A stretch of 64,000 nt of DNA from Paramyrothecium sp. XJ0827 (taxonomy: Eukaryota; Ascomycota; Sordariomycetes; Hypocreales; Stachybotryaceae), in NCBI GenBank assembly GCA_020881915.1, contig JAJFPB010000006.1, forward strand, positions 806,001 through 870,000. The letters run 5' to 3'. The notes under the pieces are model-generated. The model had not been told where the DNA came from, did not search any database, and saw only the letters and a list, made by a program, of their open reading frames with translations. The position numbers were made by a program, and so were the translations under genes. Positions 44,327 through 55,761 of the stretch are shown piece by piece (within the stretch, counting starts at the first letter, position 1; each line of letters starts with the position of its first letter).

Positions 44327-45655
44327 ATGGCCTCCGAGCAGGACATTAAACCATGGCTGCGAGACCCTCCGCGGAGCTACATCTTCAACAATGCCCATGT
44401 CGTCGACGTCGCCGCGGGCCAAGTCCTGCGCAATGCATCCGTCGTCGTGAGCAACGGCATAATTGAATCAGTCTCGCAATCCTCACAACCTTCGCTTCCA
44501 GGCTACACAGTCGTTGACTGTAAGGGCAAGTACCTGTGCCCCGGCCTCTTCGACGCCCATGTGCACTTTGTCGCCGTGCCTGGCTTCAAAGAGCTATCCA
44601 AGGCCTTTGGCAACAACCATAGCGTTTCTCTTCTGCGGCAACCCTACGTCGCTGCACAAATGCTGCATCGCGGCTTCACCAGCGTTCGCGATTGCGGAGG
44701 CGCTCTGCATGCGCTGAAGGACGCCATCGCCACGGGAGTCATGCCTGGCCCGCGCCTCTTCATTTCAGGGCATGCCTTGTCTCAATCCGGGGGCCACGGC
44801 GATATTCGTGGCGTCGATGATGCAACCGAATGCTGCGGAGGACACACGAACGGCCTCGGCCGCCTCTGCAACGGCGTTCCCGAATGTATGGCGGCAGTCC
44901 GGGAAGAAATCCGGCAGGGTGCCGACTTCATCAAGATCATGGGTTCTGGCGGTGTCTCCACGCCTACCGATGCCATCGAACACCTGCAATTCACCGCGGC
45001 TGAGATCAGAGCCATGGTCGAGTGCGCAGAGAATGCATGCACCTACGTCACTGCACATGCGTACACGCCAAAGGCAATCAAGCACTGCATCGAGAATGGC
45101 GTTCGTGGGATCGAGCACGGCAACTTTGTCGACAAGGAGACGGCCAAGATGATGGCAGACAATGGCGTCTATCTCACTCCCACTCTAATCACATATGCTC
45201 AGATGGCTTCACCCCGCTGGGATGGCTTTCTGCCTCCCGAGTCGCGCGCCAAGAACGAGGTTGTTCTCAAGGCTGGGCTTGAAGCCCTGAAGATCGCTTC
45301 CGAAGCCGGTGTGAAAATGTGTTATGGAAGCGACCTGCTCGGTCCCTTGGGCATCGCGCAAACACACGAGTTCGCACTTCGTGCCAAGGTGCTCTCTCCA
45401 TTGTTAGTGTTGCAAAGCGCTACCATCAACCCGGCAAAAATGATGGGGCGGGAGGACAATCTTGGACAAATCAAGCCAGGCTTTGCAGCGGATTTATTGC
45501 TAATGCAGCAGAACCCGCTACAAGACATTACTATTCTGGACAAACCAGAAACCAACCTGCTTGGGGTTTTGAAGGACGGGAGGGTATACCGGAGTCAGTG
45601 GCAAGGCCTTTCAGTTGACGGTGAAATTCCATTGAGGCTGTCAGCGCAACTGTAG
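44327..45655 (+). CDS. Metal-dependent amidohydrolase (prolidase/ochratoxinase-like)
   Basis: Single-exon, 442 aa. Amidohydrolase superfamily enzyme with a TIM-barrel and a small beta-sandwich formed by both ends. The binuclear site is complete: His78 and His80 in FDAHVHF, the carboxylated-lysine candidate Lys203 in DFIKIMGSGG, His244 in TAHAYTP, His264 in GIEHGNF and Asp336 in CYGSDLLG. GGHGDIRG and the C-terminal LGQIKPGFAADLLLM are typical of the imidazolonepropionase-like/prolidase branch, which includes fungal ochratoxinase. No signal peptide is seen, so it is probably cytosolic. The natural substrate (dipeptide, N-acyl amino acid or other amide) is not predictable. The start is supported by a good ATG context and the N-terminal beta strand. 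Confidence 0.9.
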   Translation: MASEQDIKPWLRDPPRSYIFNNAHVVDVAAGQVLRNASVVVSNGIIESVSQSSQPSLPGYTVVDCKGKYLCPGLFDAHVHFVAVPGFKELSKAFGNNHSVSLLRQPYVAAQMLHRGFTSVRDCGGALHALKDAIATGVMPGPRLFISGHALSQSGGHGDIRGVDDATECCGGHTNGLGRLCNGVPECMAAVREEIRQGADFIKIMGSGGVSTPTDAIEHLQFTAAEIRAMVECAENACTYVTAHAYTPKAIKHCIENGVRGIEHGNFVDKETAKMMADNGVYLTPTLITYAQMASPRWDGFLPPESRAKNEVVLKAGLEALKIASEAGVKMCYGSDLLGPLGIAQTHEFALRAKVLSPLLVLQSATINPAKMMGREDNLGQIKPGFAADLLLMQQNPLQDITILDKPETNLLGVLKDGRVYRSQWQGLSVDGEIPLRLSAQL

Positions 45656-46171
45656 CGATGAGATACATCGACTGATGCTAGTCATCTTCCAGACAGAACT
45701 GCAACTGTGTCGCTAAAGTCTTGTCGGCAGAAGATCAATCTGGAAATGGAGACTAGAAGGATGGGAGGAATCAAAGCAACACTCGGCGATGAGATAACTG
45801 AGATTGGGGCAAGTACTTACCTCGGTATAGCCGGATAAAACGATAAAACTACGGATGCCATAGAGTGACATGTAGGTGCTGGTGATGAAGGAATTGTTCC
45901 AGCAAGTAAAGATGCGAGTCACACAAACCAATAGACTTTAGTCCACATGACTATTCACGTAATAAATGCTTGGAGCTCAGGCCACGATGGGCAAGCACTT
46001 GGAACACTGTTCCGGTTTTTCTGGGTCCGCGCAACAGATAGTACGCCGTAGATAAATAATCGGCACCATGGGCAGGAGTAAGACTAGGAAGGATGTGACG
46101 ACTAAAACGTTCAGATTCAAAAAGAGGAAGTAAAGACTGCAAAACAGCTTACATACAAATTCCTAATCGTA
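45656..46171. other. Intergenic, convergent 3' ends
   Basis: Between the amidohydrolase and the large membrane protein. Two minus-strand frames of about 60-70 codons show no family resemblance. Confidence 0.4.
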
Positions 46172-48578
46172 TCACACCCTGGATTTTGGTACGTATGCTC
46201 TCAGACAACCGATACGGTAAGCTGCGGATCTATTCCTTCTCCTTACTAGAATAGCTTCCTGCTCCAGATGGTAAGTCGATGTCCGAGTCAACATTATGGC
46301 TATGTTCTGTATGTTGTTCTGTTTTTCCATGTCAGAAATTATCTTCCTCATCTTGAAAGCGCTCGTACCTGTCTGGGAAATCATTGGATGTCCAAAGTCA
46401 TGAACGTCTAACCCTCCAAGCTTTTCTCCTCTCGCAGTGATTGGGACGTTGGCTGTGCACTGGCTCCAGGTTCCACCGCCCCAACCTGCAGCTTCTTGTG
46501 CAAATCGGTGTTGCTGGAGTATTTGGTTGGTGGCCCATTCTAATTGTCTGAAAGAGCTCTGTGCAAGTTTTCCATCGTTGGGATCAAGCCCTTGTCGCTC
46601 CAATTTGCGTCGACGAGAAACCAGGGAGAAATTGAGCAAAGGCTCCAGAGTCGAGGAGATTGTTATAATGAGGCATCCAGCGACGTACATGAAGCACAAT
46701 CCGAAGAGCGAGAAAGAGCCAAATCGGGCCGAGCGGATTTTCTGCAATTTGTAGGTATGTCAATTAGTCACAGGCTGTCCTAGAAGGGAACAAGCAATGA
46801 CAAGAATGGGTGCTTACCTGATTGATACACAATTGCTCCTGCTGGGTGTTGAGAGGTTTAAGAAGGTATTGCTGTAAGTCTGCTTGAGACAACCCTTTGG
46901 CCACAGAGACGAAACCTGACTGCAGAGAAGCAAGATACGTATTCCAAAGATGAACCATATCTCGCTGCCACTGATTACTAGGCAAAGGTCCCTGAACACC
47001 CGATTTGAGCTTTGAATGAGATGCCAAAGCTGAAGCACCATGAATGTTGATGAAGCCATGGATGGGGACGGCCATGTTTTGCCACGTGGCCACGAACCAA
47101 TGAAAGTTGCTTGCCATCTTAGTTGCGTTCCCGGGCAAGCCGGGAGACATAATAACGCTCGGGTCTGGGGGGAGGTCGAACAAGGGTGCTGCGCTAAGAA
47201 CTGATTCGATTTGTCCGCCAAGCTTGCCACATCGTGCATCACTCAATTCCTCCGAAGGATGACCGCGACAGAGTTGGTACTGCGCCACACATGCTAGAGG
47301 AGAGGCCGCTTCGTTCATGGCAAAAAGGTTACGGGTACCAGAAGCAGTTGACATTGTCGCATCCTCGCCTGATATGGTTGCTTGGTACCACGGATCTAAA
47401 GTGGGCTCGACGAAAAGAACTCCATTTCCGGAAAGGAAAAGGAGGACTAGGTCTCCATCAAATCTTTGTAACTCGGGAATTGGTATGAATTCAGAAAAGG
47501 GGGAATAGGTTCCGTTGACTGGAACAGCGGCCATGGCACTTGATTGAGAAAATTAGTGAAAATCCTTACATGCCCGAGGATAAACTTACGTCATGATATA
47601 GCTATCTCCAAGAACTTTTGGCTCAAGATGTACCATGTATTGATCCGCCAGAGACTCGACCTGATGGGTGAAATTAAGCATTGTGATGTTTTCCATAGAC
47701 CCCATCACGGACTGTCCGTAGAAATACTGGGTGGCGTTCACTGTTGGATACTCGAAGGGCTCTTTGTAACCCTCTGTGACAAGAGGTGCACAATGCAGTG
47801 TGTTGCGTAACTGGATTCGTTGGTCGTCTGGAACGTTCCAGCCAAGATGAGTGTTGCTGTCGATAAGTCCTGTGTCAACATATACATTGGCGTCGGTGCT
47901 TTTGCAAATTCCATCCTGGAATGGGCAATCAGCCACGTGATCCGTGGTTGTTGGTAGCCGGGGGGTGACATAGGTTGTGCAATCGAAGACACCAGAACTG
48001 TTTGATGAATAGCATTGTTGCGCATAGTTTGCAGCATCGCTCGCCATTTCGGACACAGAAGGCACATGGATCTCCCATCCTTCAGGCGTGTCTAGGCCAA
48101 GAGCCAACATGCCGCAGCCGACTGGCTCGACCAAGACCTCGTTCCCGACTGATGTTGAGACAGTCGCGGCAAGACCTCCAGCAGCAATGAAGGCGGCAAA
48201 CGTGACGAAAGCCATAGCAATGGGAGGAAGGGTCCGAGCGGCTACGTCGTCTGCCGTCCCGCGCCAGGCCAGGAACAGTCGGGCAAAGGAGAGTAAGCCG
48301 GACGCGGCGGTTTGAGAGTTGCGAAGTAGCAACTGACGCTGATAGTGAAGGCCATCAAGCCCGACGGAATGTGGCTTGGAATAGAGCCAATGAGCTACTA
48401 GACAGGAGATTCTCCAGAAATGTGTACCGACAAGGCTGATGAATAAGGTGGTGAAAGCAATGAGAAGACCGGCATTGAAGCGTGTTAGTGTCAGGGTTGC
48501 CCCCAATACCCTGCCACGTGCCCAATTTGTCCATATGCCCAAATGTACGTCGAGCTCAACGGCTTGAAAAGAATCCAT
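46172..48578 (-). CDS. Large membrane protein of unknown function, 759 aa
   Basis: Exons are 48578..47590, 47538..46818 and 46741..46172, with clean splice sites that join three long frames. Membrane segments are predicted near residues 33-54 (LLIAFTTLFISLVGTHFW) and 118-140 (PIAMAFVTFAAFIAAGGLAA). A third lies in the last exon (LFGLCFMYVAGCLIITI). Between the second and third lies a domain of about 400 residues with many Asn-x-Ser/Thr sites and Cys, probably extracellular or luminal. The C-terminal region after the last helix is basic and cytosolic. This architecture occurs in uncharacterised fungal proteins; I recognise no enzyme or transporter motif. Neighbouring genes give no hint of role. 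Confidence 0.82.
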
Positions 48579-50501
48579 TTTAGGAAACTATGAGTAACTA
48601 ATGACCCAAAATTGCTTGAATCCACGCAGCTCGTGTTGAGCAGGAAATACGAGCTGCATTCTCGGTTATATAGTCACTCTCGTCGCGGTACGGCCCAGCG
48701 AAGCCGAGAGGAGCGAAACTCCGAGGTCGATCCCTCAACTTGCCGACTTAGGGAGCTGAAGTGAACCCTGGCTAGCGGAGCAAGCTTTACACCAATGAGA
48801 TGGCGGCGGTCTAGACTTGATGCTGATCCTGCTCGCTGAAACAACCCAGACTAGTGATTGCATAATGCCTAGGCGGAAATCAATCAATTAATTACGAGGC
48901 TGTGGGCTTTTTCCGGACAAACATTCTAGCTTGAGGCAACTCTCTGACACCCTAAGGAGTTTGCTTACTGTGTATCCTTTGTTGAATTTACGATGCGACA
49001 TGGATCAGCCGCATTTGGAAGGTCAGAATCCAGCTGCCGTTGGTGGGCAGGACCGAGTTACTACTGAACCTGGCAGACGGAAACGGCCATATCAAAACAG
49101 CCGAATGCGTTTGTTTAATTGTTATATTATCTACTTGCTTCACTTCCTTCCCTAAGTATGCTGTTTGTCTGGAGCGCCCTCCGAACCCGAGGCACGAACC
49201 GGCGAGTTGTCTCTACCCGATAGGAACTCATAGTTCCTGGCCTATATTTGCTACTTCTTTGGTATCCTTGGAATGTCTCCGTCCATAGCTCTGGATTCTG
49301 CTGTCACAGCTATTGAATGATCAAGTATACAACGAAGCGTCTTCAGAACTCATCATTCTGAGTCCAATTGGTGGTAGTCATTGCGAAGCTGACAAGAAGC
49401 TAGCCTTGACCAAATTTGAACCAATGAGGTTCAAATAGTTCAGGCCCGATACATCAGAAGTACCTTAAAATTTTCCTTGTTGCGGCTGTCTTTCAGCTGA
49501 AAGTGTTGCTCTAAGTAAGATAAGCATATACTGTGATGCAAGCAGCCATAGATGTTTTTTTGAAGGATTCACCGCATTCTGAAACACAACCTATCCTGAC
49601 ACTCGGTCGTGACAAGGCGCCAAGCGATAGCGAGACTAGCGTATCAGACCTGTCTGCCTTACATGGCAGAGTAGCTTACCCGAGAATCGTAAGGTTGACG
49701 GTGGTCGACGATCAGCAAGGTGCAGAAAAATCAATCAAACGAAAAGCACTGATCGGGCTGCTGCACAGGAGGCAGGATGTTTTTGATGCCAAGCTAGCCA
49801 GGCTGAATTTTTGTTGGCTTAGACTTGACTCGAAGTAAGCCCTTGCGAAGCACCAAACCCGGCCTTTCCATATCTCGGCTGTCATCTAAATCTTATTTCC
49901 AACTGGAAAACTTTGGAATCCCAATCGCACCTGAGAAAGTCCATAGTGTCTCCTTTCGAACCGTATGATCCTGCTCCACTTAGCCTTATATTGATATATG
50001 GAGTGTACTACTACAATGTTTCCATGATTTTCTTTTGTATTCAAAATAGATCACCTTCTTCTTTCGTGAGATGAAGCCTTCGGGATTGAATCTGTGAAAT
50101 ATCCGTCTATTGACTAACGAAGTGTTATTAACAGAATGGCAGATACGTCCAGACGTAAATTTCCAGTATTAAATCACGGCTCCAGGTCCTTTTTTTCGGA
50201 GTAAATCGGCAACTCAGGCCATTGACTCTCCGAAATAATTACAAGGTCGATACAACTGGACGACATGTTTCAATTCATTTGGTAAGTAATAATCGACCTT
50301 CTAAGTGAAGCCCCTCTAACAGGGGGTCTGACAATTTTCTACGAACCACAGCGACTTAGCTGAATATTATGCAATATGCGTGCGCTTACCACCCCATAAC
50401 TTCGCGGGATTTAAAACATGACCTCATTGACCAGCTTATGCTCCCTCACCTCACAATATCATTCTACGTACCAGCACTCATGGCACGTTGCCAAGCTCAA
50501 A
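48579..50501. other. 1.9-kb intergenic region without a gene
   Basis: Only short frames; one of 101 codons (49533..49838) has no family resemblance. Composition becomes AT-rich toward 50400. Confidence 0.4.
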
Positions 50502-52493
50502 ATGCTGTGTGAACAATGCAGAGCCGTCTTTGAACAGCCTACGGCTCTCCAACAGGAAAGGCGACAGCAGGGCAATTGGTCAGCAAGGTTTGACTACGTC
50601 ACGACGCTTTCCAAGCTGCGACAAAAGGCAAACCTATGCTACAGCTGCCGCAGTATCGTGTTCAAACTTGCCTCTCAAGAGCAAACTCCTGTTTCGGACG
50701 ATACTCTTCTGGCAATGGGATATGGTCTATGGGTTCCGAATGGCAGGGAGAACCTCGCACGAGTAACCATTTCGGTAAATGTGGAGAAGAAGAAGGTCGT
50801 GTCGCAACGCTTGTGCCTCCAGAGATACCAAAGGGAAGGTAAGAGGAAACACTAAATTGACGGTGCCAATCTGACAGCCTACATAAGCTCAGTGCACTAG
50901 CTCGAGCACCGGCTCTGACGAAACCCTGGAGTTCGTGAAACACTGCCTGCATTGATGCCAAACCCAACACAGGACGTGTTCCTCTCATGGCGGTAGTGAC
51001 AAATGGTATCCCGCGCGACTCCTAGAAATCCAGCATGATAGTATAAGACTTGTGGAGTTCGCGGAAAGCAGCATCTCTAAGCCTTATGCAAGCTTGAGCC
51101 ATTGCTGGGGCGGGGCAGAGATATTGAACCTCACTACAAAGAACATCGAGCATCTCAAAACCGCCATCGACCTGCACTTGCTCCCGCAAACATTTCAAGA
51201 CGCGATCAAGGTCTCAAGAAGCCTTGGCATTAGTTACATTTGGATCGACTCACTTTGCATAATCCAAGACTCGACAGAAGACTGGAAGAAGGAGTCACGC
51301 ACCATGCTTCAAGTGTATCGGCACGCGCTTTTCAATATCGCCGCCACTGACTCGAAGAACAGTTTCTCAGGGTTATTCAGGACAAGGCGACCGGCGGTAC
51401 TAGCATCAGATGTAGTCAACATAGACAATGGTCCACTGAGAGGCTCTTATCAACTGGTCAATGAACACTACTTTATGGAAGAGGTGGATGGCGCACCGCT
51501 CAATCGCCGTAGCTGGGTCACACAAGAGCGGATGCTTTCTCGACGCATTGCACATTTTGCGTCCGAGCATGTCATCTGGGATTGTGCTGAGTTGACAGCT
51601 TGCGAAACGCTACCTTTGGGCACGAAGGTATGGCCGGACTGTGAATGGGGCCAAAGGAAAATTGGCTGCAAACAGGGTCACCACTCTTTGATGCTTGCCG
51701 AAACTATCGAGCAGGGGTTGGGCCAGTGGGCTAGAATCGTTGATACATATTCGGACTGTGGCCTGACCTTTGCTGGTGACAAGTTGGTGGCCACGCCGGG
51801 ATGGCCGAGTACTTGCGCAGCTTACTGAAACTCGAATACTGCGCTGGTCTTTGGCGTTCAAAGTTGGAGATTCAATTGGCGTGGGTAGTTGCAAACACGC
51901 AAGGCACAGGGAAGCCACGAAACAATCTTGCGCCCACATGGTCTTGGATATCCATCAACGGTGGCGTGAAATTGCAGCAGGTTGATGCGTACAAAGGCTA
52001 CGATGTGAAGTTACTCGCCAATGTCACTGATGTCGAGCTGGACGAGAAGACTGATGAGGGCCGAGGCTCAAGGGTCACCGGCTACCTGCGATTGCGTTGC
52101 ACCTTGAATGCCGTGACAATCGGTGGCGATGCTTTGTGTCCACATCTTCACGGTGAAGGCATGGAGCATGCTAGGGACTTGCTGCTTGATTCTCCTGACA
52201 TTATCGGCGCTGATGGCCTCTTTTTTGTACCGCTATTCGACCTTCAAGCATCAAACTCCGCTTCTGATAAATACCCGGCCTATTCAGAGATTAGAGGTAT
52301 TATCATACACTGCATGAATCGGGTTTCTGGCATTTACGAGAGATGCGGTCACGCTTTATTGTCATCCAATACTTCGCAAAACACGAATCATTTTGCCTCA
52401 TCATATGAAAACGTCAAGTTACCCCAGGGCAAAGAAGGGTTTCCCTGCCAAGACTACAATCCTGCTTCCGGTCATTTAATCACCTTGGTCTAG
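50502..52493 (+). pseudogene. HET-domain gene inactivated by nonsense and frameshift
   Basis: Coding similarity runs across the whole interval in the order expected for a HET protein. It starts with the typical N-terminus MLCEQCRAVF (an in-frame ATG at 50418 is less likely). An intron begins at a GTAAGA donor near 50838 and probably ends at ACATAAG near 50887. The next exon carries DETLEFVKHCL and then a TGA (50953-50955) inside an otherwise conserved segment that resumes with QTQHRTC and KWYPARLLEI. The HET core follows: YASLSHCWGG, IWIDSLCIIQDS and RRSWVTQERMLSRR. Near 51791-51801 the frame shifts: DKLVA ends one frame and MAEYLRSLLKLEYCAGLW begins in the next, with no intron signals between them. 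A C-terminal region with TWSWISINGG runs to a stop at 52493. Two independent lesions argue for a real pseudogene; a sequencing error could explain one of them. Confidence 0.8.
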
Positions 52494-54537
52494 GCCTGGG
52501 TAAGGCATTGTTCATATGGGACTTGTTTCCCAAACATAGCCCGCATAGACAAATAGCCGCAACGAGGATTTTGCCAAACGCCGCGTTTTACTCGCTCCGG
52601 CGAATGTTCGCACCCTCTGAATAGACACAGGGCAGCTGTCGCGCGAGAAACAAGAAAGGTTATTGGAGTGGGGACATTGGATAGAAATGTGCAAAAGGTC
52701 GGCAACAGATGCATGAGAAATCGAGGAAGGGAAATAAATTGCGGTTGCGAGCTGGGGAAACCTGGAGAAATGAACGGCTCTCAGAGGTTGCGACAAGGTC
52801 CAAAAGACTTTCCGGGCTCATGATCCTTGCGGAGTTTCCCTCATTTTATTGCCTAATCAGGCTGTGCCCGCGATGAACGTGGCAGAGGCGGAAAGACCTG
52901 TCGAATAAAGCAGGTGATAGATGCATCTGATACTGGGAGGTCATTTTAACATCATCATATAAGTATGAACAATATCATTATGCGACAAGTGCCAGAAGTC
53001 CTCCGTTGCGACCACCATCTGCCGATAGGTGAGCTCCATGTTGATATTCGAATCATTATGCTCGTATCACTCATCATTGGTCGCCAGCAACTTGCAATGC
53101 TTCACAATAGTAGATTGCATCTATTTGATCGTTATTGCTAATTTTCTTGTGGTAGGGATGTAGTGATCGTCAACTTGTGAACAATTCCTTCCTACTTCCT
53201 AACAACCCAATGTAAAAAGCTGCAATTACGTTGTGAATCACTTCGAGCCCATTGGCCCGTAGCATCACCAGCTTGCACTTTTAGAAACATTGCGCGTCAT
53301 CATTGGAAGTGCGATAGTATTACAATGAATCGGTGACGGCGCTCATCAATTCTTCCTCGACCTTTGCTTCCCTTCCCAACAATGGGCACTGACAGCCGAT
53401 TGAATGAAGATATGTTCAACCAATTAAACCTTGTTACCTGCATCATTGTCTGGCCGCTTGATTGTCCGATTGTCCGAACCCTACGTCGATAGTGCGGACC
53501 CGGCTACCTGATTGCTGCCGCTCAGACATCATCCGCTAAGGTCATCAGCCTCCTTCTTGATAGGCTACTGTGATGGTGAGATGGGAATGACTCCGTATGT
53601 TCTGAATCATTTACCGTTGGATTAGAGACATATCTCGGAACATCGTATCCCTAGTCTCACTTCTCCGCTTCCCTACATGCAGTTACAGTCCCGAACCGTA
53701 TCCGATCTGTCCCCCTTGGCAAAATGTTTTCGGCTGGGATAATAACGATGCCGTGGTGAAAAGAGTAGCCAAAAACAGCACTGCTAGCCGCGAATTGTGA
53801 TTCCCAATCTAATGCATTTTCATTGCACAGGGATGGGATTCTGTGGGTTGGGCTAGGCCAACTAGCTGGACACTGCCATCGGATGTGTGACGGAGGCTCT
53901 GAGCCATTTTTCCCACTGCCGTTGGTAATCGAACCACTTTGAAATTGACTCATCTACCCCCGCCGCTGCCTTGAATCAAGTCTCGGGGATTTCAGAGATC
54001 TGCAAAACTTTGCAGAGTATATTCCATTAGCGCAGGCAAAGGAGTAAGTTAGGTCAAGCCCTCGCGTACCCGACGGCTCATCGCCAAGCTGTGCTCACCG
54101 ACGTTCCGTTGGTATCGATAAAATTCAGGTTCCTAAAACCTTGGATCTATTATATAGCCTTTCATCGACCTGAATTCGGTTAACGAGTGTGATTTGTCGT
54201 ATTCCAGCCTGGGGGTGACGACAGGAAGCATATGGATGAAAACACTGTCTGCTGGCTTTCTTGTAGATCGTATATCAAACATCCTTCGTCTGAAAATTTC
54301 CAGTTCAAGCTCATCAGACAGGAGCTGTCTTACACCCAATGACTTGTTAAAAACAAATGACCTAAGAGAATACCTTCAATCCGAAACACAAAGCTGGTCG
54401 TAACACAACCCGGCCTTAGGCCTGTCAGTGTGACAACGCTACGAATTAGAGGTGTCTAGTTGTCTTGCTCAATAGTGATTATTTTACATCACTCTCGTCA
54501 CATTGATTTGGTTGACCGTTTATGATGTATAAAAGAA
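52494..54537. other. 2-kb intergenic region without a gene
   Basis: AT-leaning, with frames under 100 codons on both strands. No repeats or RNA genes recognised. Confidence 0.4.
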
Positions 54538-54545
54538 CCTCTATA
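54538..54545 (+). promoter_or_regulatory. TATA box of small secreted protein gene
   Basis: TATAAAAG lies 119 bp upstream of the start codon, followed by a CT/CA-rich leader typical of highly expressed fungal secreted proteins. Confidence 0.55.
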
Positions 54546-54656
54546 TTATCATCTAGCATCCTAGTCTGATCTAGCACCGCACTCTCAACATCAACCTCAA
54601 CTTCCACTTCCTGCTTACTTTACATTCTTAACATTGTGAATTCACATCTAGTGAAA

Positions 54657-54947
54657 ATGAAGTTCACCTACACCATCGTCCTGGCTATAGTCGGTATTGC
54701 CACTGCTATCCCAAACCCTGAGCCTGTGCCTGCCGCGCTTTGTGGTTCGCCCAAGTGCAGCAGAACCGTAGCCAAGCGTCAGGTTGTTTGCCCGCTTAGC
54801 TGCCAGATCAAGCCATGCACCAAGTTCTACTGCCCTGACGAGGAGAAAGATGTAGGTCGAATTGAAAGTGGTATTGCCCAACGGCATAGCTAACAGAATT
54901 TGTAGATTATCTGTGGAAAGTATGGCGATAGCTGCGCCGAGGCCTAA
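54657..54947 (+). CDS. Small cysteine-rich secreted protein, 78 aa
   Basis: Exons are 54657..54851 and 54906..54947, joined across a 54-bp intron with a GCTAAC branch site. A signal peptide (MKFTYTIVLAIVGIATA) is followed by a short pro-region containing two cysteines and a Lys-Arg site (TVAKRQVV) suited to Kex2 cleavage. The predicted mature part is about 35 residues with six cysteines (VVC, LSC, KPC, FYC, IIC, DSC). No family is recognised. Size, export signal, dibasic site and even cysteine number fit an effector-like or antimicrobial-like peptide, but that is inference. A proper TATA box and CA/CT-rich leader support expression. Confidence 0.75.
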
Positions 54948-55561
54948 ATTTCAGGAGTGAGGGCTTGGTTAAAACAAGATAGCGTGGCCTGCCAACTTGA
55001 TGGCATGCTCCAGCACGAGCCCGGAAGATGTTGGAGAAAAGAGATTGTGAATCTACGTCCTAAAGGTGATAGCTTCCTAGGAAATGCCACTCAATATTCA
55101 CAGAATCATCTCATAACTTTCCAAATTTTCGTAAGAGTGAAGATATCTGAAAGGTGAAAATTGCTGAGTACATGCTCTCTCTCATTCTGCTGGGCTTATG
55201 CCCTAGGTGTTGGGCTAACGCCGGTGCTGGGAGTCTTCAAATGACCCGGGATACTAAGGTAGACGTCCCACCATCAGAGACCCTTTCAACAGACGGACTG
55301 TCACGCGTCTGAGTCTTGAATCCAAACACATGCTTTAACTTCATCGATGAGAGCCGTCTTTGTAATAAGCAGAGGAATGCTAATAGCCACCCAAATAAAT
55401 ATCAGAGTTGATTGGAGCATGAGCACCAAAAGCACTTTATTGGTCATTCTTGCATATGCATAGATGACACTGTATTTATTGAAGGCCTATTGAATGTCTA
55501 TCAAGCCTGGACTGCTTGGATCTTAGAGATACGGTAATCCAGAGATCCACTGTGGAACCGG
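54948..55561. other. Intergenic, no gene recognised
   Basis: 3' flank of the small secreted protein gene, leading into the promoter of the aminotransferase. Nothing coding recognised. Confidence 0.4.
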
Positions 55562-55592
55562 TGTGGAGCGGTCCGGAGGTATCTGCCGGCCA

Positions 55593-55608
55593 CGGCGATT
55601 TTTCGCCG
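55593..55608. promoter_or_regulatory. CGG-N10-CCG site upstream of aminotransferase
   Basis: CGGCGATTTTTCGCCG is a palindrome with six-base arms about a TTTT centre and has the CGG-N10-CCG geometry bound by Put3-like Zn2Cys6 dimers. It lies 154 bp upstream of the start codon. A GGAGCGGTC word 20 bp upstream also recurs next to the second site at 59842. Confidence 0.55.
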
Positions 55609-55761
55609 AACCCCCGGCGACAAGCAGCCAAGCTGACGCCGCAGCACGGCAACATGAAGTACATAAAGGGTCTTGGGGACGTCTCTCATGAGATAAATCC
55701 TAGCAAAATATGCTTCTTGTGAAAAAAGATTTATGATTTCATTCCCCAGACAAAAGAAACA

